Positions 33,488-42,754 of a stretch of DNA of 64,000 nt are shown here, piece by piece. Position 1 is the first letter of the stretch, and each line of letters starts with the position of its first letter. The notes under the pieces are model-generated. The model saw only the letters and a program-made list of their open reading frames with translations. It was not told where the DNA came from and did no database searches. The stretch comes from an uncultured Chitinophagaceae bacterium (GTDB taxonomy: Bacteria > Bacteroidota > Bacteroidia > Chitinophagales > Chitinophagaceae): positions 434,001 to 498,000 of the forward strand of contig CALGAP010000008.1 of NCBI GenBank assembly GCA_937958995.1, in the 5' to 3' direction. The position numbers were made by a program, and so were the translations under genes.

Positions 33488-35041
33488 TTAATGATCGGGA
33501 TGTGTATCTGCGTATTCTTTCAAAATGGGGCTCTTATCCAACTGTGGTAAGGGATAAGGATAGTATTTCTTGTTCATGGTAAATGTCCTGCCATCATAGC
33601 TGAGCTCGGCAGTATTTTCCAGGCGAACCATATCAAAAAACCTGATTCCCCATTCCATAGCCAGTTCTGCAAATTTTTCATCCATTACATCATCGCTGGT
33701 TACCCCGGTTAACGGCGGCAATCCTGCTCTTGACCTTACCAGGTTCACCGCGTTGTCTGCAGTGCCTGCTGTTGCAGCACCTCCACGGGTTACCGCCTCT
33801 GCGTACATTAACAATATTTCCGCATAGCGGATGATGTTCATGTTTTTATTGCTGGCATATCCGGTTCTTCCGGGAATCAATTCAATAGTAGGCAGGTAGT
33901 GCTTGCCACTATAGAAGTAAGCCCTGGGAGAGTTCAGGAACACATCACCTTCGGGGGTTACATTAGAAACCCATGCCGGAAGGGTGGAATAATTGGGGTC
34001 AGATTTTATCAGGTTAATACCATCGGGAGTGAATATAACGCTGGTCTGCAAACGAACTCTTTCACCCCTGTCGAGCATAAACTTGATATATTTTTCACTG
34101 GGCTCAAAGAATCCCCAGCCACCGCGGGCACCACTTACAGCAGGTTGCCAGTCTGTGGGACCAAAGAAATCGTTCAGGTAGTTCCTGCTATCTCCGGAAC
34201 CCGAATTGAAATCAGAGTATTGAACTTCCAGGAGATTTTCATTCGACAGTTTGCCTGCTGTTTTGAATTCTTGATTGAAGTCAGGAAAGAGGCTAAACTT
34301 GCCGGAATTGATAATTTCACCTGTAGTGGCTGCTACCGCATTGTAATCTTTCAATTCCTGCTCAGCCATAGCTTTCACTGCTAATGCGGTATATTTAGTA
34401 ACGCCTCCTTTCAGATCGGTCCTTTCGTTGGGACGCATATCCAGCAGCTTGGTGGCTGCATCCGCCATCTCAGTCTTAATCCAGTCCATGATATCGTCCT
34501 TGGTCTGCATGGTAAGCTGAGTAGGATCTGTGGTAGTTACCTTAAATACGCCGCCAAATGTTCTTGACAACATCAGTGTAAGCCAGCCTCTCAATACCTG
34601 GCACTCGGCAACGTATTGGTCAATTAACTGGTTGCTTACACCGCCTTCCCTGAATTTTTCCAATTGTTCAATCTGGGCAGTAATCTGCAGCACATGCTGG
34701 AACAGTCCGTCCCAAAGGTTATTGATCATCCAGAAGTTGGCGTCGTACACAAACAGGTCCGCATCGTGAAACGGAGGTTGGTCGTATACACCATTTCTGC
34801 CACCACCTGAATTCACATCATCACCACGAACGGAAAGAATGGGAACATGCTCCCACCAAAAATCATAAAACGACTGGTAAGCCCCTACCAATGCTGCTCT
34901 TGCAGCAGCCGGGCTCGTATAATCCACATCGCCGCCCACGGTTTCCAACTCACGCGGCTCGTCCAATAATTTGCTGCAATTCGTTAATGATAACGCCATC
35001 ATGATGAACAGCGGCGCGAATAAATATTTTCTACTTTTCAT
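33488..35041 (-). CDS. susD: SusD/RagB-family nutrient-binding outer-membrane lipoprotein
   Basis: 517 residues. The signal MKSRKYLFAPLFIMMALSLTNC has a lipobox (LTNC, Cys about 22). The N-terminal TPR-like region (about 40-240) includes WWEHVPILSVRGDD and CQVLRGWLTLML, a typical SusD helix pair. The C-terminal RagB/SusD segment includes RYAEILLMYAEAVTRGG and VNLVRSRAGLPPL, both signatures of the family, and ends PYPLPQLDKSP. SusD caps the SusC barrel and delivers oligosaccharides. The gene starts 24 bp after the SusC stop codon and the two are certainly co-transcribed. Family membership is certain; ligand is unknown. Confidence 0.96.
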   Translation of the reverse strand: MKSRKYLFAPLFIMMALSLTNCSKLLDEPRELETVGGDVDYTSPAAARAALVGAYQSFYDFWWEHVPILSVRGDDVNSGGGRNGVYDQPPFHDADLFVYDANFWMINNLWDGLFQHVLQITAQIEQLEKFREGGVSNQLIDQYVAECQVLRGWLTLMLSRTFGGVFKVTTTDPTQLTMQTKDDIMDWIKTEMADAATKLLDMRPNERTDLKGGVTKYTALAVKAMAEQELKDYNAVAATTGEIINSGKFSLFPDFNQEFKTAGKLSNENLLEVQYSDFNSGSGDSRNYLNDFFGPTDWQPAVSGARGGWGFFEPSEKYIKFMLDRGERVRLQTSVIFTPDGINLIKSDPNYSTLPAWVSNVTPEGDVFLNSPRAYFYSGKHYLPTIELIPGRTGYASNKNMNIIRYAEILLMYAEAVTRGGAATAGTADNAVNLVRSRAGLPPLTGVTSDDVMDEKFAELAMEWGIRFFDMVRLENTAELSYDGRTFTMNKKYYPYPLPQLDKSPILKEYADTHPDH

Positions 35042-35065
35042 TTTGTTCGATTTAAGATGCTGGAA

Positions 35066-38000
35066 TTAAAATTTCACGCTCCAACCAATAGTATATACAG
35101 AAGGAGTAGGATATGTACCTGAATCAATACCATCAAAGCCAACTTCCACGTTGGTTGATTTGCTCTTAGACCATACATATGGCCTGTCGGCAGTGAGCGT
35201 AAAACGCATTTCAGGTATCTTGTTATTCTTCGGTAATGTATATCCTAACTGTATATTCTGCACTCTGAAGAACTTACCGTCCTCCAACCAGAACCTGGAA
35301 GCTCTCTGGTTCCACGCAGTGCGGTATCCTTCTGATGAGGGATAGCTGTTGGTGGTACCTTCGCCATGCCAGCGGTTTTTGGCTAACTGGGCGTCAATAT
35401 TTCTTCCCTGAGTTCTGAATACTTCAGCACGGTTGCTGTTGAAGATTAAATTTCCACCCTGTCCGTAGATGCGTACAGACAGATCAAAGTTCTTATAGTC
35501 CAAACCAATGTTGGCACCATAGTAGTAAGTGGGAGCGGGAGATCCCAGGTAAACCCTGTCGTTCGCATCCAGCACTTTGTCGCCGTTCACATCCCTGTAT
35601 TTGAAATAACCGGGTTTTACAGTTCCGGGGCCATTAGCATTTGCTGCAACTGCAACCGGGTCTGCGTCCACCTCAGCCTGGGTTTGATATACACCTATGA
35701 TCTCATAACCATAGAATACATCAAACGGCTGTCCTACAGTGAGGCGCTGCGGGAACTCGGCCAGCGGTCCCCTGGTGATGAAGGCCTGTCCGAACAGGTC
35801 GGTAACTTCATTATGAATAGTGCTGAAATTAGCACCTACTGTATAACCGAAGTCGTTGGATATTCTTCCTCTCCAGGTGGCTGCAATTTCCACACCCTTG
35901 TTGCGCATAGAGCCTACGTTGCTGTAACTGGTTTCGTTACCCACCTGGGGCAATACTGGAATAGCGAGGTTCTTGGTATTCTTTACAAAGTAATCTACAC
36001 TCACATTCAACCTCCTGTTCAGCAATTCCAGGTCGGCACCTATGTTTATTTCTTCATTAAATTCCCAGCTCAGGTTGTCCTGGTAAGTGGAGAACAGGAA
36101 GCCATCCACTTTGGAATCGTTGAACACGCTCCAAACCGATCTTGCGCTCTGTGCTCTTGCTACAGGCACGTTGCCGTTGGCCAGGCGTCCCCATCCTGCC
36201 CTGAGTTTGAAATAATCGATGAAAGTGACATCTGCCATGAAGTCTTCCTTAGATACCACCCAGGCTACACCCACAGAGGGCAACGTAATACTTTTTTCCT
36301 GGTTGTATTTGTTGGCAGCTTCATTTCTCAGCGTAGCATAGGCAATGTATTTATCCTGGTACTTGTATTGCACGCGCCCGAAGAATGAGCGGCTGTATAC
36401 CCTGGTGCCACCATCCGATGAAACCCTTGATGCTGCAGAAGTATTGGCAATGTACCAGCTTTGTTCCAGGTTCCTGTTGAAGGGGCTTCCTTCGTAGAAA
36501 TTACCGGTAGTTGAGAAAAAGTTGAATCGCTCATCCCTGAAGGAAAAGCCACCCATGGCAGTCAGGTCATGATCGCCAAACTGCCTGGTATATGTTAACA
36601 CATTATCGAAGGTGTAATTTTCTTCCAGCTCATTGGCCCTGGTAATAGAAGACTGTACCAGTGTTCTTTCATATGCATCGGTAATGCGATATGGCAGATT
36701 CATCATCCTGTTATTATCATTTCTATGATTATAAGACAGGCTTGTCCTGAAGTTTAAGGTTTTGGGGATGATATGAAAATCGCCATACACATTAGCCGTC
36801 AATCTTCTTCTTTCTCCCAGGTTGTCTACGTTAGACATATTGGGGAATGGGTTCTGGTGATCCCTGTAACCCAGATCTTTTGCTGAAGAATAGGGTTTGG
36901 AGTAAGCTGTCTGACCTTCATAAGCGGGATCCAGCACCGGCAGGATAGGCACGGCATAATAAATCTCAGCCCAGGGATTCACACCGCCGTAGCTCTTTTG
37001 TTCACTTCTGCTGTAAACCGCACCGGCACCTATAGTCAACCAGTCTTTGGCTTTTGCTTCCACTTTCGCCCTTAGGTTATATCTCTTATAGCTGCTGCTG
37101 TTAATATCCAAAATACCGTCCTGGGTAAAGAAACTACCGCCCACGGCATAGGTCACTCTTTGTGAGCCACCGTCGATTGAAATATCATGGCTCATCATGG
37201 GAGCATCATTGCGAAGGGCTTCTTTATACCAGTCTGTATTTACATCGGGCAGGTTGGGGTTGATACGGCTTCTTCCGTACCTGGCAATGGCAGCTTGCAC
37301 GCTGGCAATTTCAACACTGGAGCCTGATTCGTTGGCAAAATTGACAAACTGCTCTGCATTGGCCATTTTGATAACGTTAGTGGGTACCTGCACACCATAA
37401 TAACCGGAATAAGTAACGGTGGCGTCTTTGTTGTACTTACCGCTCTTGGTAGTGATTACAATTACACCGTTGGATGCTTTGTAACCATAGATAGCAGCAG
37501 CAGACGCATCTTTCAATACCTGGAAATCCTGGATATCGTTGGGAGTTAAGTAATCGATATTATCAACAAAAACTCCGTCAACCACGTACAACACACCTCC
37601 GCCGTACAATGATTTAATACCACGGATATTGATCTGGGGTGCGTCGCCGGGGCCACCGAGGCTGCTGATCTGCACGCCGGGTACATTACCCTGCACGGCA
37701 TTCAGAATGGCTGCGTTGGGTGTTTTTTGCAGGTCTTCCGGTTTCACGGTTCCGATTGAACTGGTCAAATCGCCTTTCCTGGCAGTACCATAACCGATTA
37801 CCACCACCTCGTTCATGTTTACCGACGATTTCACCAGTTTGATATTAAGTGTAGTTTGTGTACCTACTTCCACTTCCTGCGTTACAAAACCCACTGCAGA
37901 GATAACCAGCGTGGCATTTTGTGGAACGCTTAATTCAAACTCGCCGGCCGCATCGGTGCTGGTACCGCGGGTGGTACCCTTCACGGTGACCGAGGCGCCC

Positions 38001-38419
38001 TCAACGGGTTCGTTGTCGTCGCCAACAATTTTACCGGTAATTCGAATGTCCTGGTCGGGACGTTCTTCCGAACGGATGGCAATCAGGTTGTTGTCCAGCC
38101 TTCTGTAGGTAAGGGTTGTACGGGCAAAAACGGTATTCAATACCTCGGAAATGTCGGCATCGGTAAATGCCACATCCACCTTTTGCTTCAAGTCTTTTAA
38201 CCGGCTGTTGTACAAAAACCGGTAATTGCCCTGCTGTTCAATGGAGGTCAGTACCTTACTGATTTCCGCGTTCTGCATAATCAGGGTCACCGTTTGCCCA
38301 TTGACATGAGCAAACGTATCGAACACGCAGAAGACAGTCAGGATACACGTTAATTTCATCATCAATAGTAGCTTTTGTAAGGGTTGAGGTACCCTCGCAA
38401 TCGAAAGAGTAATTTTCAT
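35066..38419 (-). CDS. susC: SusC/RagA-family TonB-dependent transporter with STN signalling domain
   Basis: About 1,117 residues from the ATG at 38419 (the frame extends to 38464, but the upstream part precedes MKITLSIARV and a signal-peptide-like segment). An STN domain at about 45-100 (VTLIMQNAEISKVLTSIEQQ) precedes a CarboxypepD-reg-like domain (VTVKGTTRGTSTDAAGEFEL), the plug (VVVIGYGTARKGDLTSS to the SGVIVITTKSG-like NGVIVITTKSGKYN) and a beta-barrel ending YTIGWSVKF. The STN domain marks transporters that signal to a FecR anti-sigma factor, and a FecR/ECF pair lies directly upstream. Thus import and transcription induction are probably coupled. Substrate oligosaccharides are inferred from the neighbouring GH144 and GH3 enzymes. 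Confidence 0.96.
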   Translation of the reverse strand: MKITLSIARVPQPLQKLLLMMKLTCILTVFCVFDTFAHVNGQTVTLIMQNAEISKVLTSIEQQGNYRFLYNSRLKDLKQKVDVAFTDADISEVLNTVFARTTLTYRRLDNNLIAIRSEERPDQDIRITGKIVGDDNEPVEGASVTVKGTTRGTSTDAAGEFELSVPQNATLVISAVGFVTQEVEVGTQTTLNIKLVKSSVNMNEVVVIGYGTARKGDLTSSIGTVKPEDLQKTPNAAILNAVQGNVPGVQISSLGGPGDAPQINIRGIKSLYGGGVLYVVDGVFVDNIDYLTPNDIQDFQVLKDASAAAIYGYKASNGVIVITTKSGKYNKDATVTYSGYYGVQVPTNVIKMANAEQFVNFANESGSSVEIASVQAAIARYGRSRINPNLPDVNTDWYKEALRNDAPMMSHDISIDGGSQRVTYAVGGSFFTQDGILDINSSSYKRYNLRAKVEAKAKDWLTIGAGAVYSRSEQKSYGGVNPWAEIYYAVPILPVLDPAYEGQTAYSKPYSSAKDLGYRDHQNPFPNMSNVDNLGERRRLTANVYGDFHIIPKTLNFRTSLSYNHRNDNNRMMNLPYRITDAYERTLVQSSITRANELEENYTFDNVLTYTRQFGDHDLTAMGGFSFRDERFNFFSTTGNFYEGSPFNRNLEQSWYIANTSAASRVSSDGGTRVYSRSFFGRVQYKYQDKYIAYATLRNEAANKYNQEKSITLPSVGVAWVVSKEDFMADVTFIDYFKLRAGWGRLANGNVPVARAQSARSVWSVFNDSKVDGFLFSTYQDNLSWEFNEEINIGADLELLNRRLNVSVDYFVKNTKNLAIPVLPQVGNETSYSNVGSMRNKGVEIAATWRGRISNDFGYTVGANFSTIHNEVTDLFGQAFITRGPLAEFPQRLTVGQPFDVFYGYEIIGVYQTQAEVDADPVAVAANANGPGTVKPGYFKYRDVNGDKVLDANDRVYLGSPAPTYYYGANIGLDYKNFDLSVRIYGQGGNLIFNSNRAEVFRTQGRNIDAQLAKNRWHGEGTTNSYPSSEGYRTAWNQRASRFWLEDGKFFRVQNIQLGYTLPKNNKIPEMRFTLTADRPYVWSKSKSTNVEVGFDGIDSGTYPTPSVYTIGWSVKF

Positions 38420-38599
38420 ACTTTTAATATTAGTGTTACTAAAACGGAAACCGGCCGGAAGCACAAATAATCGACGGTTTCTGGATGCACTTTCAAGAAC
38501 GGGGAATGCGCCAACATTTCCCGTTTCTTATATAGAATATACCCTATGAAGTGTTTAATCTCTTGTTCATATGCAGCAGTCTATTTAAGTTGTAAGAAA

Positions 38600-39751
38600 T
38601 CAGTAAACTATTACTGTTTTATCGTTGATCTCGTAATTGAATGCAAAAGAGAACTGCAAGGCTTCCAGCGCCTGCGACAAGGTTTCGTTGTCGAATGAGC
38701 CGGTGATCCACACTTCTTCCAGTTTTTTGTTTCGGAATTCGAAGCGAACATCATACCAGCGCTCCATGATCTTAGCCATCTCTGAAAATGGCATGTCTTT
38801 CACTGAAAGTTTGTTCCTGACCCAGGCCGATTCAATGTCGGAGGTATCGCCTTGTTGGTAGGTAAGGTTCTTAATGGCGATAAGGTTTTCTTTAACAGGT
38901 AAGAGATCCGCCCCATTGCCCCAATGCTGCGTTGATTCCTGGTCGTTCAGCACCACCAGTTTTTCATTGGGCTTAAGAACATATTTTTCGTTGGGGCGTT
39001 TTTTTACCACCACTTCCACACTGCCCCTGATAAGGCTGGTCTCGGTGGTTTTATCGGTGGGATAACTTTTTACATTAAACTGTGTGCCCAACACCCGTAT
39101 ATCAAGCGTGTTGGTATGAATCACGAAAGGTATGTCGGGATTTTTCGCTACATCAAAAAAGGCTTCGCCCGTGAGCGTTACCTCGCGCAGGTTCTCCCCG
39201 AAATTTTTTCCAAAAACCAGTTTACTGCCTGCATTGAGCCATACGCGGCTGCCATCGGGCAGCACCTGGGTGGTACGGGTGCCGTAGTTGGTTGAAATTT
39301 CGCTGGGCAGCACTCCCCCGGTATCGGCAACGCCATTTGTTGCTATGGACTTGCCCGTGTTTGAAGGCCTCCATACAAACCAGGCGGCCACGGCCAGCAG
39401 AAGGGTGGTGAGTGAAATAGCCCGGATTTTGAAGTTGCGCCGCGGGCGACGGGGAGTTTCCATATCCCAGTCTGCCTCTACCGTGACGGGTTCGTGCAAT
39501 TCCTGGTACGACTCTTTATTAATCGAAATCCCTTTTTCCCTCATACGCCTAAGATGCTGATCGTAAGCGGTTTGAAGCTGGTCAGACGATTCGTCGTCAT
39601 CTTTTTGCTGCCAGAGGTCGGTGATGGTTTGAATGGAAAAGTGAAGATCGGGATGGACACGCAACAGGTGGTCCAGCTCCTGCAATTCTTCAGCAGAAGC
39701 CTCGTTGGAAAGCTTTCTTCCCATTAATTCCCATATACGGTCAGCAGACAT
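38600..39751 (-). CDS. FecR-family anti-sigma factor
   Basis: 383 residues. The cytoplasmic N-terminal part (about 1-105) would bind the sigma factor. A single transmembrane helix lies at about 112-128 (AISLTTLLLAVAAWFVW). The periplasmic FecR domain covers about 150-255 (TNYGTRTTQVLPDGSRVWLNAGSKL, TLTGEAFFDVAKNPDIPFVIHT, VLGTQFNVKSYP). The C-terminal DUF4974-like region (about 300-383, MPFSEMAKIMERWYDVRFEF, with TGSFDNETLSQALEAL) would meet the STN domain of SusC. It starts 77 bp after the ECF sigma gene on the same strand and ends 181 bp before SusC, completing a trans-envelope signalling set. Confidence 0.95.
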   Translation of the reverse strand: MSADRIWELMGRKLSNEASAEELQELDHLLRVHPDLHFSIQTITDLWQQKDDDESSDQLQTAYDQHLRRMREKGISINKESYQELHEPVTVEADWDMETPRRPRRNFKIRAISLTTLLLAVAAWFVWRPSNTGKSIATNGVADTGGVLPSEISTNYGTRTTQVLPDGSRVWLNAGSKLVFGKNFGENLREVTLTGEAFFDVAKNPDIPFVIHTNTLDIRVLGTQFNVKSYPTDKTTETSLIRGSVEVVVKKRPNEKYVLKPNEKLVVLNDQESTQHWGNGADLLPVKENLIAIKNLTYQQGDTSDIESAWVRNKLSVKDMPFSEMAKIMERWYDVRFEFRNKKLEEVWITGSFDNETLSQALEALQFSFAFNYEINDKTVIVY

Positions 39752-39828
39752 AAAGTTTTTCGCGTACTCCCAAGGAGTATTTATACGGTCGATATCCCTA
39801 TAAGGTTCAAAAAAATTTTTTGCTACAA

Positions 39829-40401
39829 TCAGAACCTGATGGCTTTGCGAAGGTCGATATTGATGGCGTTGCCGATCTTGCGGAGGGCTGTAGCCAGTTG
39901 GTTATCAACGGTTTTTACAGAAAGATTGAGTATTTCGGCCACCTCGCGGTATTTCAGTCCATCCTCTTTGATGAGCTTAAAAATAATTTTGCAGCGCGGC
40001 GGCAGATGGTCTACGGCCTGCTGAATGCGGTTGCGCATTTCGGCCGTCAGCAATAATTGTTCGGGGTTATTGTGTGGGCTCTCCAGCTCCACTTTCAGGT
40101 CGTCGAGGGTTATAGAAATATGTTTCTGCTGTTTAAGCAGGCTTTTCAGTGATGCGTTCTTGGTACAGATATAGAGGTAAACGCGCAGGTTCTTGATCTC
40201 TTCCAGTTGCCGCCTCCTTTCCCAAATGGCCATAAATACGTCCGATACCACCTCTTCAGCCACCTCATACGATTGCACAAAGGAGTAGGAGAACTGTAGC
40301 AATGGCCGATGGAAGGCGAAGAACAGCTCCTTGTAAGCGCTCTCGTCATCGTATAAAGCTATACGCCTCTTTAATTCGTCCAAACTGGGTGTCAATGGCA
40401 T
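39829..40401 (-). CDS. ECF RNA polymerase sigma factor
   Basis: About 190 residues from the ATG at 40401; an in-frame TTG at 40407 is less likely. Region 2 is visible as FAFHRPLLQFSYSFVQSYEVAEEVVSDVFMAIWERR, matching sigma-70 region 2. Region 4 (about 125-185) has LPPRCKIIFKLIKEDGLKYREVAEILNLSVKTVDNQ, the HTH used for -35 recognition. This is a Bacteroidota PUL-type ECF factor, held inactive by the FecR protein encoded next and released by a signal from SusC. The likely target is the SusC promoter region around 38420-38600. Confidence 0.95.
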   Translation of the reverse strand: MPLTPSLDELKRRIALYDDESAYKELFFAFHRPLLQFSYSFVQSYEVAEEVVSDVFMAIWERRRQLEEIKNLRVYLYICTKNASLKSLLKQQKHISITLDDLKVELESPHNNPEQLLLTAEMRNRIQQAVDHLPPRCKIIFKLIKEDGLKYREVAEILNLSVKTVDNQLATALRKIGNAINIDLRKAIRF

Positions 40402-40505
40402 TGGCAATCTGTTAGTATAGACCTGTATAACTGCTCATCTGCTGCCTCACAAGGTAAGTCTAAAAAATTAAAAAGGAATTCTGTTCAGGGCTAAGGGGAT
40501 TTTTA

Positions 40506-40513
40506 TAATTTTG
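40506..40513 (+). promoter_or_regulatory. -7 element upstream of the CAT-anticodon tRNA
   Basis: TAATTTTG matches TAnnTTTG exactly, 31 bp before the tRNA 5' end. The -33 region has only a weak CTGTTC match. Confidence 0.6.
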
Positions 40514-40544
40514 CCCGCCTACGCCGAAGCTAAGCAAAGGCATT

Positions 40545-40618
40545 GGATCCTTAGCTCAGACGGTTAGAGCACCTGACTCATAATCAGGGGGTCGTTGGTT
40601 CGATCCCAACAGGATCCA
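40545..40618 (+). tRNA. tRNA with CAT anticodon (tRNA-Met, or tRNA-Ile2 if lysidine-modified)
   Basis: 74 nt fold as a full cloverleaf: acceptor GGATCCT/AGGATCC, D stem GCTC/GAGC, anticodon stem CCTGA/TCAGG with loop CTCATAA (anticodon CAT), T stem GTTGG/CCAAC with loop TTCGATC, and discriminator A. CCA is not encoded. There are no initiator features such as an unpaired first base and three G-C pairs in the anticodon stem. The 5' GGATCCTTAGCTCAG and the C-rich acceptor recall tRNA-Ile2, so elongator Met and Ile2 remain open. Confidence 0.95.
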
Positions 40619-40624
40619 CAGAGA

Positions 40625-40728
40625 ATGTTGAATTTGAAATTGAACAAGGAATGTTGAATGTTGAATGGTTTTGCAGCTGATTCAACATTCAACATTCCTT
40701 GTTCTTATTCAGATTCAATATTCACTTT
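40625..40728. repeat. large inverted repeat, dispersed family A copy 2
   Basis: The inner arms 40642-40666 and 40680-40704 are exact complements over 25 bp (core GAACAAGGAATGTTGAAT) around a 13-nt loop containing GCAGC. Imperfect pairing continues outward to about 40625 and 40728. It lies directly after the tRNA gene and before an outer-membrane protein gene, and is related to the repeat at 6153-6261. Confidence 0.85.
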
Positions 40729-40747
40729 TCCTTAACCCTCGGTAAGA

Positions 40748-40755
40748 TACATTTG
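40748..40755 (+). promoter_or_regulatory. -7 element of the outer-membrane barrel gene
   Basis: TACATTTG matches the TAnnTTTG consensus and ends 17 bp before the ATG at 40773, giving a short leader. No clear -33 box was seen. Confidence 0.55.
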
Positions 40756-40772
40756 ATAATCATTCAGAAAGT

Positions 40773-41510
40773 ATGAAGAAACTGTTTACGCTATTGACCG
40801 CACTGGTATTATTTGGAACACTGGCAGCACAAGATAGTACGGCACCGAGGAAGAAGAGAGACTGGAGTAATGTGAACCTGACCGCCCGCCCCAACGATCA
40901 TTTCATGATGCAATTTGGGTACAATGGCTGGAGCCAGATGCCGGATACGATCAATACCAAAGGACTCTCGCGCAGTTTCAATATGTACTTCATGTTCGAC
41001 TTCCCCTTTAAAACCAATCCCCAATGGAGCGTAGGCATTGGCGCCGGGTTTGGAAGCGACAATGTGTTTTTCGATAAAATGGTATTAGACATTACCGGCC
41101 GCGAAGGAAACACGCTAACGTTTAAGAATCTCGCCGATACCAATCATTATAAAAAATATAAGCTCAACACCACCTTCCTGGAAGCCCCCGTTGAATTGCG
41201 TTGGGCCGCCAACCCCGTGAGCCCCAACCGCAGCTGGAAAATTGCTGTGGGCGGTAAGGTAGGCACCCTGCTCAGCGCCACTACCAAGGGCAAAAACTTC
41301 CAGACCAGGAACGGTAGCACCATCAATGCTTCCACGCAGAAAGAAAAGGCCAAACGCTTCTTCAACGGCACCCGCCTCTCCGTTACCGGCCGCGTGAGCT
41401 ATGGCGTATTCGGCCTCTACGGCGCCTACCAGATCAACAGCTTTATTAAAGAGGGCATGGGGCCTGATATAAGGCCGTTTCAGATCGGGTTAACCATCAG
41501 CGGGCTTTAA
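40773..41510 (+). CDS. outer-membrane beta-barrel protein
   Basis: 245 residues with a signal peptide (MKKLFTLLTALVLFGTLAAQ). The rest shows alternating hydrophobic/polar strands typical of small barrels: FMMQFGYNGW, SFNMYFMFDFPF, WSVGIGAGFGSDNVFF, FLEAPVELRWAAN, WKIAVGGKVGTLLSA, RLSVTGRVSYGVFGLYGAYQ and a final FQIGLTISGL with a C-terminal hydrophobic residue. It resembles the PorT-like/OMP_b-brl_2 group of Bacteroidota, for which no single function is known. It has its own promoter and is followed by hflX, 53 bp downstream, which also has its own promoter element. Confidence 0.8.
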   Translation: MKKLFTLLTALVLFGTLAAQDSTAPRKKRDWSNVNLTARPNDHFMMQFGYNGWSQMPDTINTKGLSRSFNMYFMFDFPFKTNPQWSVGIGAGFGSDNVFFDKMVLDITGREGNTLTFKNLADTNHYKKYKLNTTFLEAPVELRWAANPVSPNRSWKIAVGGKVGTLLSATTKGKNFQTRNGSTINASTQKEKAKRFFNGTRLSVTGRVSYGVFGLYGAYQINSFIKEGMGPDIRPFQIGLTISGL

Positions 41511-41536
41511 GAGTTAAGGGTGTAGAAAGTAGCGCC

Positions 41537-41544
41537 TATCTTTG
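41537..41544 (+). promoter_or_regulatory. -7 element upstream of hflX
   Basis: TATCTTTG is an exact TAnnTTTG match ending 19 bp before the TTG start codon of hflX at 41564. The position supports that start and a separate promoter for hflX and the Rieske gene. Confidence 0.6.
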
Positions 41545-41563
41545 CCATCAAACATCATCCATT

Positions 41564-42754
41564 TTGCTAGACAACAAGAAGAGTATTAAGCAGGCTGAGC
41601 GGGCCGTGCTCGTGGGACTGGTGCATAAAACGCAGACCGAAGAGCAGGTGAAGGAATATCTCGATGAGCTCGCATTTCTGGCGGAGACGGCAGGAGCCGT
41701 AACGGTGAAACGTTATGTGCAGAAATTGCCGCAACCCGATAGCCGCACTTTTGTGGGAAAGGGCAAGCTGGAAGAAATAAAGAAATACATCGAAGGGAAG
41801 GAAGTGGATATCGTGATCTTCGACGATGAACTCAGCGGATCACAGATCAACAATATTGAGAAAATCCTGGGCGTAAAAACGATCGACCGCAGCGACCTGA
41901 TACTGGATATTTTCGCACGCCGCGCCAAGACGGCGCAGGCTAAGACGCAGGTGGAGCTGGCGCAATATCAGTACCTCTTGCCCCGGCTGCGCGGTATGTG
42001 GAAACACCTTGAACGCCTGGGGGGCGGTATCGGTACAAGAGGTCCGGGTGAAACGGAAATAGAAACCGACCGCCGTATTGTGAAAGATAAGATTTCGTTG
42101 CTGCGCAAACGCCTGGCTGAAATCGACAAGCAGGCCTATATACAACGCAAAGATCGCGGCGAATTCATTCGCGTGGCGCTGGTAGGTTATACCAATGTGG
42201 GTAAGAGCACCATCATGAACCTGCTGAGCAAAAGCGAGGTGTTTGCGGAAAACAAACTCTTCGCTACGCTCGATACCACCACACGCAAAGTGGTTTTTGA
42301 AAACACGCCATTCTTACTGAGCGATACAGTTGGTTTCATCCGCAAGCTGCCGCACCACCTGGTAGAGAGTTTCAAGAGCACGCTCGATGAAGTACGCGAA
42401 GCAGATATACTGCTGCACGTGGTGGATATTTCACACCCGCGCTACGAAGAACAGATCGGCGTGGTCAACAGCACGCTCACCGACCTGAAGGCTTTCGACA
42501 AGCCCGTGATCACCATTTTCAACAAAATGGATTTGTACGAAAAAAATACTTTCGACCCCTGGCTGGAACCGGAAGTGAAGGCGGAGATTGTGAACGAGCT
42601 GAAAGAGCGTTGGGAAAATGAATTGCAGGGCAACTGCGTGTTCATATCTGCTACGGAGAAAAAAAATATAGACGAACTGCGCGCCACCATTCTCAACAAG
42701 GTACGTGAACAATACAGGGTGCGTTATCCGTATAAAACGGAATTTTTCTACTGA
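41564..42754 (+). CDS. hflX: ribosome-associated GTPase HflX
   Basis: 396 residues, start codon TTG, because no ATG lies in frame between the promoter and the conserved N-terminus. The HflX N-terminal domain has DSRTFVGKGKLEEIK and the Gly-rich GGGIGTRGPGETEIETDRR segment (about 153-171). The GTPase domain has G1 GYTNVGKST (208-216), G3 DTVGFIRKLP and G4 NKMD. HflX splits stalled or stress-hibernating 70S ribosomes. The length is typical for the family. Its TGA stop overlaps the next gene's ATG (TGATG), indicating coupling to the Rieske protein. Confidence 0.96.
   Translation: MLDNKKSIKQAERAVLVGLVHKTQTEEQVKEYLDELAFLAETAGAVTVKRYVQKLPQPDSRTFVGKGKLEEIKKYIEGKEVDIVIFDDELSGSQINNIEKILGVKTIDRSDLILDIFARRAKTAQAKTQVELAQYQYLLPRLRGMWKHLERLGGGIGTRGPGETEIETDRRIVKDKISLLRKRLAEIDKQAYIQRKDRGEFIRVALVGYTNVGKSTIMNLLSKSEVFAENKLFATLDTTTRKVVFENTPFLLSDTVGFIRKLPHHLVESFKSTLDEVREADILLHVVDISHPRYEEQIGVVNSTLTDLKAFDKPVITIFNKMDLYEKNTFDPWLEPEVKAEIVNELKERWENELQGNCVFISATEKKNIDELRATILNKVREQYRVRYPYKTEFFY

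Noticed and set aside
35066..38419. iron or siderophore transporter
   Set aside because: The pairing with SusD and glycosidase genes and the RagA-type length point to glycan import; FecR/ECF regulation alone does not imply iron.
41840..42145. minus-strand ORF opposite hflX
   Set aside because: It is an antisense shadow of the conserved GTPase.
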